A program made the translations under genes and the position numbers. The notes below the pieces were generated by a model. The model ran no database searches. It was given only the letters and a program-made list of their open reading frames with translations, and was not told the origin of the DNA. A stretch of DNA of 64,000 nucleotides from CAWDMN01 sp963803155 (GTDB lineage Bacteria > Acidobacteriota > Terriglobia > Versatilivoradales > Versatilivoraceae): the NCBI GenBank assembly GCA_963803155.1, contig CAWDMN010000046.1:62001-126000 (forward strand), given 5' to 3'. Every line of letters starts with the position of its first letter. Position 1 is the stretch's first letter. Of this stretch, positions 28,840 through 38,166 are shown one piece after another.

Positions 28840-29217
28840 ATTCTTTCCTGGCGAGACATTGTCTCGAACCGTATGGACTTGCAGATTGAGCGCGCCAAAA
28901 TCTGACTCAAAATCGTCGAGTTTTGTGTCTCCAATAAACGAGTCGTACACTGCCGAAAAATGGTGTGCCTTATGGGCATTCTACGGGAGATAGCGGAAAA
29001 ATCCCAAACCATTTTGTAAAAATCCGTGACGCTTGGGAGCACCTCCCGCGAAGCTGAGAAATCTCCCAGCTAAAAGAAGCCCAAATCCGACACTCGACTA
29101 TCTTCATTCTTGGATAGAAACGGGGCCCCGCGGAAGGGCAAAGGGGAGGATGGGACGGATGATCAGCTGTCTCATGCCATCTCCCAAACCTGTCAGCTTC
29201 CACAAGCGGGCGGAGCT

Positions 29218-29432
29218 AGGTGCAATTAAAAGTGAGAGGAAACAGGTTGCGGCAATGGTTTACTAATGTGGGAGGCGGACTCCGTCTGGCGACCTGCTAA
29301 GCTCAACTTGTAAGACTGAGCGATCGCCGCACGGGTGACGGTGGTCACGCGCGCGCCTCCCACATTCCGGAATGCTTCCTATCACCAATGGTCAATGATT
29401 CATCCTTTTTCCTCCCACTTTTGATTGCACCT
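29218..29432. mobile_element. Inverted-repeat element family E beside the CheX-like gene
   Basis: The outer ends form inverted repeats of about 25 bases (aggtgcaattaaaagtgag at 29218 and its near complement ending at 29432). A second inner pair aatgtgggaggcg / cgcctcccacatt lies around 29266 and 29360. No coding sequence. The right end is 8 bases from the CheX-like stop codon. No clear target duplication was found. One end-like fragment recurs near 1366. Confidence 0.6.
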
Positions 29433-29440
29433 GGGGGAAG

Positions 29441-29899
29441 CTATTCAGATTCCGCAAAAGAGACTTCCATGTTGAACTCGCCCCATTCGCAATTGAGGGG
29501 GATCGAAATAACCGGAGCGCCGGAAGTTCCGGCAATCCGGTGGTCACGTCCAAACACCACGGTGGGCAAAGACAGGGAAAGCCGATGGGAGGGCAGTTCC
29601 TTTTGCGCATTTCCAACCACCATGTTGGTCACCTCACCAATTCCATCCGCGATATATGGGGAAAATTCATCCAAGTCCATTCCAAGAATAGTGGATACGA
29701 TTTTCACCGCCATAGGCTTAGGGTAGGAAATAACTACAAAACCGCGGACGCTCCCGGAAAAACCGATAACGCCTGAAATGCTATAACCCTTGATGGTTTC
29801 TTTAATTTGAGGACTACCCACGTCCAAATCCAGATTCAGCATGGATTTAAAAACCGATGTTAAGGCAATTAGAAATGGATTAATATAAGCAACATTCAT
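29441..29899 (-). CDS. CheX/CheC-type chemotaxis phosphatase-like protein
   Basis: A 152-residue protein of the CheX/CheC/FliY family, which dephosphorylate CheY-P or related receivers. The hallmark segment DGIGEVTNMVVGNAQKEL (near residue 84) matches the catalytic E-x2-N pattern, here E88 and N91. The start ATG has GGAG about 9 bases upstream. No chemotaxis genes are nearby, so it may act on an orphan receiver protein. Confidence 0.82.
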   Translation of the reverse strand: MNVAYINPFLIALTSVFKSMLNLDLDVGSPQIKETIKGYSISGVIGFSGSVRGFVVISYPKPMAVKIVSTILGMDLDEFSPYIADGIGEVTNMVVGNAQKELPSHRLSLSLPTVVFGRDHRIAGTSGAPVISIPLNCEWGEFNMEVSFAESE

Positions 29900-30339
29900 T
29901 AAATGGGTCTCCAGCCTTCGCTGATTGGTCCGAACATGCCACCAACTTGACCAACAACATTATCACCTTTGCTTTTTCGGCATAACTTTTTTTTTATTTA
30001 CTCGACAATAAGAAGCCCTTTTCATGGTTCATATTTTCCGGTTTCTCTATTGTGCTGAACCGGTCCAGATCAAGAGAATAGCTAATGGAGACCGGCTCTT
30101 TTCCTTCAGAGGATCCGTGGCTGAAAAAAAATCCAAAATGGACCGACTGTTGGAATTTTGAAGAATTTGCAACTTTTTAGCGGATGAAATCGTCTATAGT
30201 GAATATATGTGGGGATTCGTCTCTCACTCACCGGCGAACCCTTTAAATATTTACTAATCTACAATTTCAAGAAGAGGCGGCCAGGCCGCCAGATCATTGT
30301 GCGCGGCGCCGGCATCGGCGCCCGAACCGAAGGAGCCTT
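29900..30339. other. Divergent intergenic region
   Basis: 440 bases between the divergent CheX-like gene and tldD. A+T-rich, so it probably holds both promoters, but no hexamer pair is convincing. AAGGAG for tldD lies 4 bases before its ATG at the right end. No gene is seen. Confidence 0.4.
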
Positions 30340-31884
30340 ATGAATTCCTTGAACCGACGTGAGTTTGTAAAAACGGGCTGTGCCGGGGCAGTAACGGCGG
30401 TCATCCCGTTTGCCTTGCGGAACCAGGCCATGCTGGCTTTATCGGCGCCGCTGGGCCCATCTACTCCGGCCAGCCAGTATTTGACCCATTTCGGAGTGGA
30501 CCCAGGCCTGGTTCGCCGGGTAATCGGAGCTGCTCTCAGCCGAGGTGGAGATTATTGCGATCTCTATTTTGAACACAAAATTTTCGATTACATCGGGGTG
30601 GAAGACAAAGCGGTGAATCGGGCCTATACCGGGGTGGATTTTGGGGTGGGAATCCGAGTGCTCAAAGGGGACCAGACGGGATATTCCTTTACTGAAGAGA
30701 TAACGCCCAAAGCGATGGAGCAGGCCGCCCGAACCGCGGCCAACATTGCCAATGCCGGTGGCGGCAAAGCCCCCCTGGGATTTCAGACTGGAGAGACTCC
30801 CCGATATTATCCCATTGAGGTTTCCTGGGAAACGGTCAAAGCAGACCGGAAAGTGCCGCTGCTGGCGGCCATCAATGACAAAGTGTTTGCGCGGGACAAA
30901 CGGATCATCAAGTGTGGCGTGCACTTTACTGATGAGACGCGATACGTGCTGGTGATTCGCTCCGATGGCCGGATGGTGGCGGACTTTCAACCGATGACCA
31001 GCACCTATGTCACCTGCGTGGCCGAGCAGGATGGCCGGCGGGAAGAGGCTTACTTTGGCTTGAGCGGGCGCTATGGGCTGGAATTCTATAAACCGGAAAC
31101 GCTGGATCGACTGGCTCATGAGGCTGTGCAACGAACCGTGGTGATGTTCGAAGCCATCAAACCACCCGCCGGCGAGATGGAAGTAGTGCTGGCGCCGGGC
31201 ACGTCGGGTATTCTGCTGCACGAAGCCATTGGACACGGGATGGAGGCCGATTTCAATCGCAAAAAGATCTCCATCTTTTCCGATAAGATTGGCCAGCCGG
31301 TAGCGGAAAAATTTGTTTCAATCGTGGATGATGGCACCAATCCGAACCTGCGCGGAACCATCAATATCGATGATGAAGGAAATGATTCTCAGCGCACGAC
31401 GCTGGTGGAAAACGGTGTTTTGCGCGGCTACCTGCACGATCACATCAGCGCGCAACACTATGGGGTGAAGTCCACGGGGAACGGCCGCCGCGAATCGTTC
31501 CGGTTTGCCCCCATGCCCCGAATGCGCAACACCTATATGTTGCCCGGCCCTCACAAGCGGGAAGAAATTATCCGGAGTGTCAAGAAAGGACTTTATGCTG
31601 AAGAATTCACAAATGGGCAGGTGTTCATCGGCGCGGGCGACTTCACATTTTACGTAAAGCTGGGGCACCTCATCGAAGATGGCAAGCTTACCCGCCCGGT
31701 AAAAGATATCAATATCATTGGAAATGGTCCGCAAGTCCTCAAACGAATTACCATGGTGGCGGACGACTTGAAACAATCGGAAGGCGGCGGCACATGTGGC
31801 AAGAATGGGCAAGGAATGCCTGTCCAGATGGGGCTGCCTACCGTTAAGGTTTCCGCCATCACGGTGGGGGGAGTAAACAGCTGA
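30340..31884 (+). CDS. tldD: TldD-type metallopeptidase with Tat-type leader
   Basis: A 514-residue TldD-family peptidase. The zinc site HEAIGHGMEAD (H294, E295, H299) is intact and the third-ligand cysteine is in GGGTCGKNGQGMPVQ near the C-terminus. TldD works with TldE to cut unstructured peptides. The N-terminus MNSLNRREFVKTGCAGAVT is a Tat-type leader followed by a spacer, so this copy may be exported, unlike Escherichia coli TldD. AAGGAG lies 4 bases before the ATG. Followed by the partner gene 209 bases downstream. Confidence 0.93.
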   Translation: MNSLNRREFVKTGCAGAVTAVIPFALRNQAMLALSAPLGPSTPASQYLTHFGVDPGLVRRVIGAALSRGGDYCDLYFEHKIFDYIGVEDKAVNRAYTGVDFGVGIRVLKGDQTGYSFTEEITPKAMEQAARTAANIANAGGGKAPLGFQTGETPRYYPIEVSWETVKADRKVPLLAAINDKVFARDKRIIKCGVHFTDETRYVLVIRSDGRMVADFQPMTSTYVTCVAEQDGRREEAYFGLSGRYGLEFYKPETLDRLAHEAVQRTVVMFEAIKPPAGEMEVVLAPGTSGILLHEAIGHGMEADFNRKKISIFSDKIGQPVAEKFVSIVDDGTNPNLRGTINIDDEGNDSQRTTLVENGVLRGYLHDHISAQHYGVKSTGNGRRESFRFAPMPRMRNTYMLPGPHKREEIIRSVKKGLYAEEFTNGQVFIGAGDFTFYVKLGHLIEDGKLTRPVKDINIIGNGPQVLKRITMVADDLKQSEGGGTCGKNGQGMPVQMGLPTVKVSAITVGGVNS

Positions 31885-32093
31885 CGGAAAACGTAAGATG
31901 CGGACTTCAGAGCGGGGCGGCACTTTATCCCCTCCCGAGGAGACAATTCCCGCCCGAGACTATGGCCTCCCGCGTCCGTAATCCAAAAAGTTGAGACAAC
32001 AATTGGCCGTGAAATAAATTGAAGTTGGAATCTGAGATTTCATTTCGCAAATTACCCTGAATCATTGGCAGAAATTCAAGATAGAGAGGCATT

Positions 32094-33416
32094 ATGACAT
32101 CCAAGGAAAGCATGGAGCTAGCCCATTGGGCGGTGGATCTGGCCCGCAAGCAGGGGGCCAACGAGGTTTCCGCCAACGTCTCCACGGACCGCTCGATTGA
32201 AGTAGAAGTACGTGCCAGCAAGGTGGAGAAATTGCAGGAGTCCATGAGGTATGGTTTATCGCTCTCCCTTTATCTTAATCATCGCTATTCTTCTCACCGC
32301 ACCAACGATCTGCGGCGCGATTCCCTAGGCAATTTCATTGGCGAGGCTGTTGGGATGACCCGTTTTTTGGCGGAAGACTCCTTCCGCGCCCTGCCTGATC
32401 CCAAGTACTACGCCGGACAGGAAAAACTCGACCTAAATCTGGTGGATCCGGGCTACGAGAAAATCGACACGGCAGAGAGAGTGCGGCGAGTCAAAGCCGT
32501 TGAGGCGGCCGCCATGTCGCAAAGCAGCAAGATCATCTCCACGACGGCTAGTTATAACGACGGCTTCAGCCAAAACTTCAAAGTGCACAGCAATGGATTC
32601 GAAGGGGAGGAAAGCGGCACGTATTATTCAATATCCGCCGGCGTAACCGTGAATGATGGCCAGGGGGGGCGGCCGGAAGATTACGCTTTTGCTTCCATGC
32701 GGCATCTGAAGGATTTGCCGGAAGTCACCTCCATAGGCAAAGAAGCCGCAGAGCGGGCATTGCGTAAAATCGGCCAGAAAAAAATCGCCTCAGGACGGTA
32801 TGAGTTACTGGTGGAAAACCGATCCGCCTCCCGGTTGTTTGGCGACATGGTGGGAGCCATGACGGGCGGATCGCTACAACAAAAGACCTCCTTCCTCGAA
32901 GGCATGTTGGGCAAATCCATTGCGTCTGAGAAGTTCACGGTGACGGAGGATCCGTTTGTCCCAGCGGGAGCCGATTCTCGCATATTCGATGGCGAAGGGA
33001 TTGCGGCCCGCAAACGCCAGATGATTGAAAAGGGAGTCTTGAAGACTTACTACATCGACAATTACTATGGCCGCAAACTCGGGATGGAGCCTACCACGGG
33101 CTGGCCCGCCAACTTAATCTTCGACTTGGGTGAGAAAGATCTCGCTGGATTGATTCGCGGAGTCTCCAAAGGCATATTGGTTTCCAATTTCATCGGAGGT
33201 AATTCCAACAGCACCACCGGGGACTTTTCGTTCGGGATCATGGGATTTTATATTGAGAACGGCATGTTACGGCAGCCAGTCCATGAAATGAATGTGACGG
33301 GGAATTTTAAGGAATTTTGGAAACAATTGGCAGCCTTGGGTAACGATCCGTTCCCCTATGGCGGCTGGCGCATTCCCACCCTCCTTTTTCACGATGTCCA
33401 GTTCAGTGGGCTGTAG
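32094..33416 (+). CDS. tldE: TldE/PmbA-type partner subunit
   Basis: A 440-residue TldE/PmbA-like protein, the non-catalytic partner of TldD: the domain order (PmbA/TldA first, second and third domains) is kept but the HExxxH site is replaced by RLFGDMVGAMTGG. GVSKGILVSNFIGGNSNSTTG and the C-terminal FHDVQFSGL are typical of the family. No leader is visible. GAGAGG lies 4 bases before the ATG. An intrinsic terminator follows, so tldD-tldE form a likely two-gene operon. Confidence 0.92.
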   Translation: MTSKESMELAHWAVDLARKQGANEVSANVSTDRSIEVEVRASKVEKLQESMRYGLSLSLYLNHRYSSHRTNDLRRDSLGNFIGEAVGMTRFLAEDSFRALPDPKYYAGQEKLDLNLVDPGYEKIDTAERVRRVKAVEAAAMSQSSKIISTTASYNDGFSQNFKVHSNGFEGEESGTYYSISAGVTVNDGQGGRPEDYAFASMRHLKDLPEVTSIGKEAAERALRKIGQKKIASGRYELLVENRSASRLFGDMVGAMTGGSLQQKTSFLEGMLGKSIASEKFTVTEDPFVPAGADSRIFDGEGIAARKRQMIEKGVLKTYYIDNYYGRKLGMEPTTGWPANLIFDLGEKDLAGLIRGVSKGILVSNFIGGNSNSTTGDFSFGIMGFYIENGMLRQPVHEMNVTGNFKEFWKQLAALGNDPFPYGGWRIPTLLFHDVQFSGL

Positions 33417-33435
33417 TCTCCGGATGTTTTCATAC

Positions 33436-33482
33436 GAACCGCTCCCCCTTTCTCAATCGAGAAGGGGGAGTTCGTCGTTTTT
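33436..33482 (+). terminator. Intrinsic terminator after tldE
   Basis: ctccccctttctc (33442-33454) pairs with gagaagggggag (33459-33470) with one bulge, extended by gaac/gttc outside, and is followed by tcgtcgttttt. It starts 20 bases after the tldE stop. Confidence 0.8.
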
Positions 33483-33613
33483 AATTGGAAATTATGGCAA
33501 GGAGAATTGCCCCCCGTTCAGACACTTGAACATGGCAATTCCGTAGCAGGTGCGAATACATCCGAATTCATCATGATTTTGCGAAAATTCACCCAATCGC
33601 TAAAATAAATAGG

Positions 33614-33796
33614 GTAACTACTCAGGTAGACAGAATTCAGGAGTCAGAATTCAGAATGGCCTACGAATAAGCCTCTAAAAGATTGCGCCAGAAACTTATG
33701 AGCCTTTTACCACACCTCAAGGGCATCAAATCTCGTCGCTGGCGTATTCATTCTGACTACTGAATTCAGGCTTCTGGCTGCAACCTGGATAGTTAC
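33614..33796 (-). mobile_element. MITE family D, copy 1 (IS66-type ends, carries broken IVP gene)
   Basis: A 183-bp element with ends gtaactactcagg and cctggatagttac. It is flanked by a perfect 8-bp duplication taaatagg (33606-33613 and 33797-33804). GTAA ends and 8-bp duplications are typical of IS66-family insertion. Inside, the minus strand encodes the broken start of a four-helix-bundle protein. The flanking parts of the gap 33483-33899 hold nothing else recognisable. Confidence 0.85.
33665..33751 (-). pseudogene. Remnant of four-helix-bundle (23S rRNA intervening-sequence) protein gene
   Basis: From the ATG at 33751 the minus strand reads MNTPATRFDALEVW, stop, KAHKFLAQSF. Intact four-helix-bundle proteins have the pattern F-x-D/A-L-x-V-W-Q-K-A-H near the start; here the Q codon is TAA. 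Only the first 25 or so codons remain, inside MITE D copy 1. Confidence 0.6.
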
Positions 33797-33899
33797 TAAA
33801 TAGGAATATATAAGGTGTGCCCCGAAGTTATCTTAATGCACTCTTCGTAGCGCATCTTAAATTTCACCGTGCAACTAAGGAAAAATCCTTTGGAGGGTC

Positions 33900-35986
33900 A
33901 TGCGTACATCCAGATTGCTTCCGCTTTTTTCCATCCTTTTCCTAGCCGTCATCATCACGACCACAGGCGACTCTACTCATCAAACCTCCGCGGTCCGAAC
34001 TCCCACGTCCCCATCCAGTGCGGGTGGTATCGACCTGGATGCCATGAATCGTTCCGTCAAGCCAGGCGATGACTTCTTTGCCTACGCCAATGGCGCCTGG
34101 ATCAAAACTACGGCAATTCCCCCGGACCGCGCCAGCTACGGGCTGGACGCCAAGCTGGCTGAAGACGTCAACTTGCGGACCAGGGCACTGCTGGAGGAGG
34201 CGGCGAAAAACACGTCGCCAGCGGGTTCCGATGAACGCAAGGTTGGCGATTATTACGCCGCCTACCTGGATGAGCCTGCGATTGAGGCGAAGGGCCTCGG
34301 AGCGCTCAATAGCCAGCTGGATCGGATTGCCGCTATTTCTGACAGGCACGCACTCGCGGAGGCGATCGCTCAGACTATCCGCGCGGACGTCGATCCGCTG
34401 AACAGTACCAACCTTCATACGCAGCACCTTTTTGGAGCGTGGGTTGCCCAGGACTTCAATCAGCCGGCGGGTTATGTTCCCTATCTTCTGCAGGGCGGGC
34501 TCGGCATGCCGGACCGTGAATACTACGTTGACGAATCCCCCCGCATGGCGGATATTCGGAGCAAGTACAAAGCGCACATCGCCGCGATTCTGAAGCTCGC
34601 GGGGATCGCGGAGGCCAAGGCTGAGCGAATCTTCGATCTGGAAACCAAGATTGCGAAGGTTCACTCGAGCCGCGCGGACTCAGAAGATGTGCAGAAGGCA
34701 AACAATCCTTGGAAACGCGAGGACTTCGCCATCAAAGCGCCAGGCCTGGATTGGGACACCTTTTTCCATGCCGCGGGACTTGACGGTCAATCCTTGTTCA
34801 TCGTTTGGCAGCCAAGCGCATTCACTGGAGAGTCCGCCCTCATTGGCAGCGAACCGCTCGAAGACTGGAAGGACTATCTCATCTACCAGGCGCTCGATGG
34901 TTGGTCTTCCCTTCTTCCAAAGGCCTTCGTCCAGGAACGGTTCGCTTTTTTCGGCAAGATATTGTCCGGTACGCCCCAACTCCGGGAACGCTGGAAGCGG
35001 GCGGTGGATTCCTGTAATTCGGCCTTGGGCGACGCGGTAGGCCAGCTCTATGTGAAGCGCTACTTCCCGCCGGAATCCAAAGCCAAAGCAGAGGCGATGG
35101 TGGCCGATCTCGTTCGAGCCTTTGGCCGCCGTATAGACAATCTGACCTGGATGTCCCCGGCAACGAAGGCCAAGGCCAAGGAAAAACTTTCGACTTTGAA
35201 AGTGGGGGTCGGGTATCCAGACAAATGGCGCGATTACTCAGGCCTGGAAATTTCGCGGGATAACGCGCTCATTAATGCTTTCAATGCTGAACTGTATAAA
35301 TACCGGCGCGAGCTCGCCAAGCTCGGCCAGCCGGTGGACCGCTCCGAATGGTGGATGACCCCGCAGACCGTCAACGCCGTTAATTTGCCAATCCAAAACG
35401 CGCTGAATTTCCCTGCCGCTATTTTGCAGCCTCCTTACTTTGATCCCAAGGCCGATGCGGCAAATAATTACGGCGCCATCGGCGCGGTGATCGGCCACGA
35501 GATCAGCCACAGCTTCGATGACCAAGGCAGCCAGTTCGATGCCTTGGCCGGCTGGCCAATTGGTGGAGGCCGGAAGACTTCTCTCATTTCAAGGCAGCTT
35601 CGGCGCGGCTGATCGCCCAATATAATGCCTATCGCCCATTCCCTGACCTAGCGGTCAATGGCGAGCAGACTCTCAGCGAGAACATCGCGGATGTGGCCGG
35701 ACTATCGGTCGCCTACGACGCCTATCGACTCTCCCTCGCTGGCAAACCCGCGCCCTTGCGCCAAGGTTTGGCGGGTGACCAGCAATTTTTCCTGAGCTTC
35801 GCCCAAAGCTGGCGGGATAAATCCCGGGAACAACTGTTGCGGCAAATGATCATAACGGACGGGCATGCCCCACCTGAATACCGGGCCGACACCGTCCGCA
35901 ACATCGACGCCTGGTATGAGGCCTTCCACGTGAAGCCCGGCGAGGCGCTTTACCTCGCGCCGGACAATCGGATCCGCCTTTGGTAA
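33900..35986 (+). pseudogene. M13-family zinc metallopeptidase with one frameshift
   Basis: A neprilysin-like (M13) peptidase with signal peptide MRTSRLLPLFSILFLAVI. The first frame runs 570 residues to 35612 and has NAFFDP-like YFDPKADAANNYGAIGAVIGHE with the zinc site HEISH at 533-537. The protein then continues in another frame: LANWWRPEDFSHF...SENIADVAGLSVAYDAY (third zinc ligand) and ends DNRIRLW at 35986, as M13 enzymes normally do. One missing base, probably a G near 35546, would restore LGRLANWW. It is either a recent inactivation or a sequence error. With repair the length (about 695) is normal. Confidence 0.88.
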
Positions 35987-36087
35987 GCAATGACCTACTT
36001 CTCTATTAATGCCAGTATTATTAATGTGTGCATAATTGTCTGGAGCCATGGAGTGTGAAATATAGTGCCCTCTCCCCGCCGACGCGG

Positions 36088-36377
36088 CTGAGTTTTACCC
36101 ACAGAATTTTGACACGGGGGAGTAACGGCAAAAAGCGCGTGGTCACGATGACCACGCTTCCGCTAAAAGACCCCGGCAGGGGTCGTAAGAAAGTAGCCAG
36201 GGGTTCGGACAATGGCACGATGCCATTGTCCGAACCCCTGGAACCTTATTCTTTTTTTCCCCCAGCACGAGCGAATCCGCCATGGACGGCGGATTCGCTC
36301 GTGCTGAAGATTCTATGGGCAGGACGCCAGCCCGGGTGCATTACTAGGGGTGTCAAAAAATTGTGGGTAAAACTCAG
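36088..36377. mobile_element. MITE-like element family A, copy 2, with long hairpins
   Basis: Ends ctgagttttacccaca (36088) and tgtgggtaaaactcag (ending 36377) match copy 1. It is flanked by gccgacgcgg at 36078-36087 and 36378-36387, a perfect 10-bp duplication. The interior has three perfect hairpins: 9 bp (36137-36145/36149-36157), 21 bp (36197-36217/36221-36241, loop cga) and 18 bp (36264-36281/36288-36305). Without the element the target is itself a palindrome, ctccccgc-cgac-gcggggag. No gene inside. Confidence 0.82.
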
Positions 36378-36397
36378 GCCGACGCGGGGAGATGGTG

Positions 36398-36505
36398 ATC
36401 CGATAAGACCGGGAGCTCCCGCCGAGCCCCGCCCTGACCCAATTTCCACAAGACGGCCCACCAGGCGGAGTCCGCCTAAGCGGGAGGCTCGCCCTCCCCG
36501 TCGGC
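36398..36505. repeat. Dispersed repeat family I, copy 2
   Basis: This resembles 1426-1545, sharing gggaggctcgccctccc and gcggagtccgcc hairpins. It lies directly right of MITE A copy 2. Confidence 0.45.
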
Positions 36506-36572
36506 CATGGCCATCTGGAAAAATTCGAACGATATCAAAGGGGCCGAGAAATTCCCTTTCCCGAGATTCCCG

Positions 36573-37364
36573 TTAAATCTGAGAGAACGGCGCCGGGCGC
36601 AAGAATACCACGGTGATGGCGGAAACCGTATTGGCAAAGGCCGGATCGGCGCTCAGTTTCTTCCATCCCGGGTCATCACGAAAGACGTCCCAAGTCTTGT
36701 CGCGGCTCGCCATATCGTCATGCACGGTCAGGTAGACCAGGTTGGGCAGCCTGGCGCCAATCAATGTCTGTCCGAAAAAGACCGGCTTCAAGCCCACCTG
36801 GTCGAAAATGGCGATTTCGCCCCCCTCATTGAACATCTCGATTTTTTTCTGGGCGGCCTTCTCGCTATGGCTTTCGTAAGTGCGCAGTTCAAAAATGCGG
36901 GGCTTGTTCTCCGGGGTTTGCGGGGGGAGACGCAGCCGGGGAACCTTCGCGAATGCCAGCAGCAGCGTGCTTTGATACCGAAGGAAAGCGGGATTCTCGA
37001 TGGAAGTCCCCAGATAATCGGCGGCAGCCTTCTGGTAATCGGCGTCGGCGGCCAACTTGGCTGGAGTAGAGAGGAAGATCTCCAGATTCGGATAAGGAAT
37101 CAGCAAATAGAGTTCCTGGCTGTTGGAGCCAGACACCACGTTGAAAGCGCCAACCGGCTTGATCCCCAGCCGGTTCCACGCCGGGATCGCGGCTTTGGAA
37201 AGATAATCCTGCAGAACGATTTTCCGGGCGCCCCCAGGCATTTCATAAACCCGTAATTCGTAAAATTCCCTTTTGAGTTCATCCGCGGAAACCTCGCCTG
37301 ACCAGGCAGTCCAGGCAGCCGCGCCCGCCAGGGTTGAGGTAGTCAATAAATCGCGCCGTTGCAT
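36573..37364 (-). CDS. NIPSNAP family protein with exported leader
   Basis: A 263-residue protein with two NIPSNAP ferredoxin-like repeats: FYELRVYEMPGGAR (residue 34 on) and RIFELRTYESHSEKAAQKK (near 155). NIPSNAP proteins are of unknown biochemical role and often sit with catabolic genes in soil bacteria. The N-terminus MQRRDLLTTSTLAGAAAWTA is Tat-like. AAGGAG lies 5 bases before the ATG. Single gene. Confidence 0.88.
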   Translation of the reverse strand: MQRRDLLTTSTLAGAAAWTAWSGEVSADELKREFYELRVYEMPGGARKIVLQDYLSKAAIPAWNRLGIKPVGAFNVVSGSNSQELYLLIPYPNLEIFLSTPAKLAADADYQKAAADYLGTSIENPAFLRYQSTLLLAFAKVPRLRLPPQTPENKPRIFELRTYESHSEKAAQKKIEMFNEGGEIAIFDQVGLKPVFFGQTLIGARLPNLVYLTVHDDMASRDKTWDVFRDDPGWKKLSADPAFANTVSAITVVFLRPAPFSQI

Positions 37365-37923
37365 ATCTTCTCCTTAAAAATGAATTTCAGCAGGAATGCC
37401 TGAATTTAAACAAATAGTCATGATGCTCTTGGCAGCTCGGAAAAAAACTTTCCGGGATTTCTCATCCGATTTTCATCCCAGTAAATCTGCCGCACAGACA
37501 ACTGACTATCGGGTGATTGATATACCGATTGAAGAGAAGAAATCAAATGTTTTTAGCGATGAACCGACTTGACTCCGGCCCATAATGACGAAGTAAAAGT
37601 CAGAGGATCTTTACGGCCTGGCCCTATGGCTGGTTCTTGAGGGGCGACTGAAATCCGTCGGCTAATTTTTGAATTTGGAGAATCATTGAGGAACCGGCCA
37701 TGATTTGGAAATCCCGCCCGGCCTGTGGTGTTCTGGTCTCGTTCTTCTGTGCAAATAATTCTTTGATAAAATTTTCGCATTCCCCTTGACCGACGGCCTG
37801 CAGCTTCCGAGCGGAGGCTCGCAGCGTACAGACTTATATTTTCCGAAATCATCTTGGATCTGGTTCAACGCTGAAAAACGATCATGATGATGATTAATCG
37901 ACATTTAAAGCGAGACAATTATC

Positions 37924-38043
37924 TGTAGCGCAGACTCGTGCCTTCCAACGAGTCTGCGGCTTTTTGCCGTGCACTAACTTGGGTCCAGCCCGAACCTGGC
38001 CAAATGCCGCAGAGTCAAAAACCGACTCTGCGCTACGACCTAT
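37924..38043. repeat. Inverted-repeat element family F
   Basis: Outer ends tgtagcgcagactcg and cgactctgcgctacga are inverted repeats; an inner hairpin pairs cagactcgt with acgagtctg at the left. No coding sequence. The remaining part of the gap 37365-38166 holds no recognised feature. Confidence 0.55.
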
Positions 38044-38166
38044 CTCTCCGCCACTTCTGTTTGCACTCGCGGCATAATCGGCAATGACTAAAGAAAACGA
38101 CGAAATATGCCGAAATGTCAGATGAGGAAAATTCCACAATCCTACAATTAGTTGAGCGAAAAGATC

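Noticed and set aside
36116..36349. Integron attC site
   Set aside because: The hairpins are perfect and lack attC core sites and bulges. No integrase is near.
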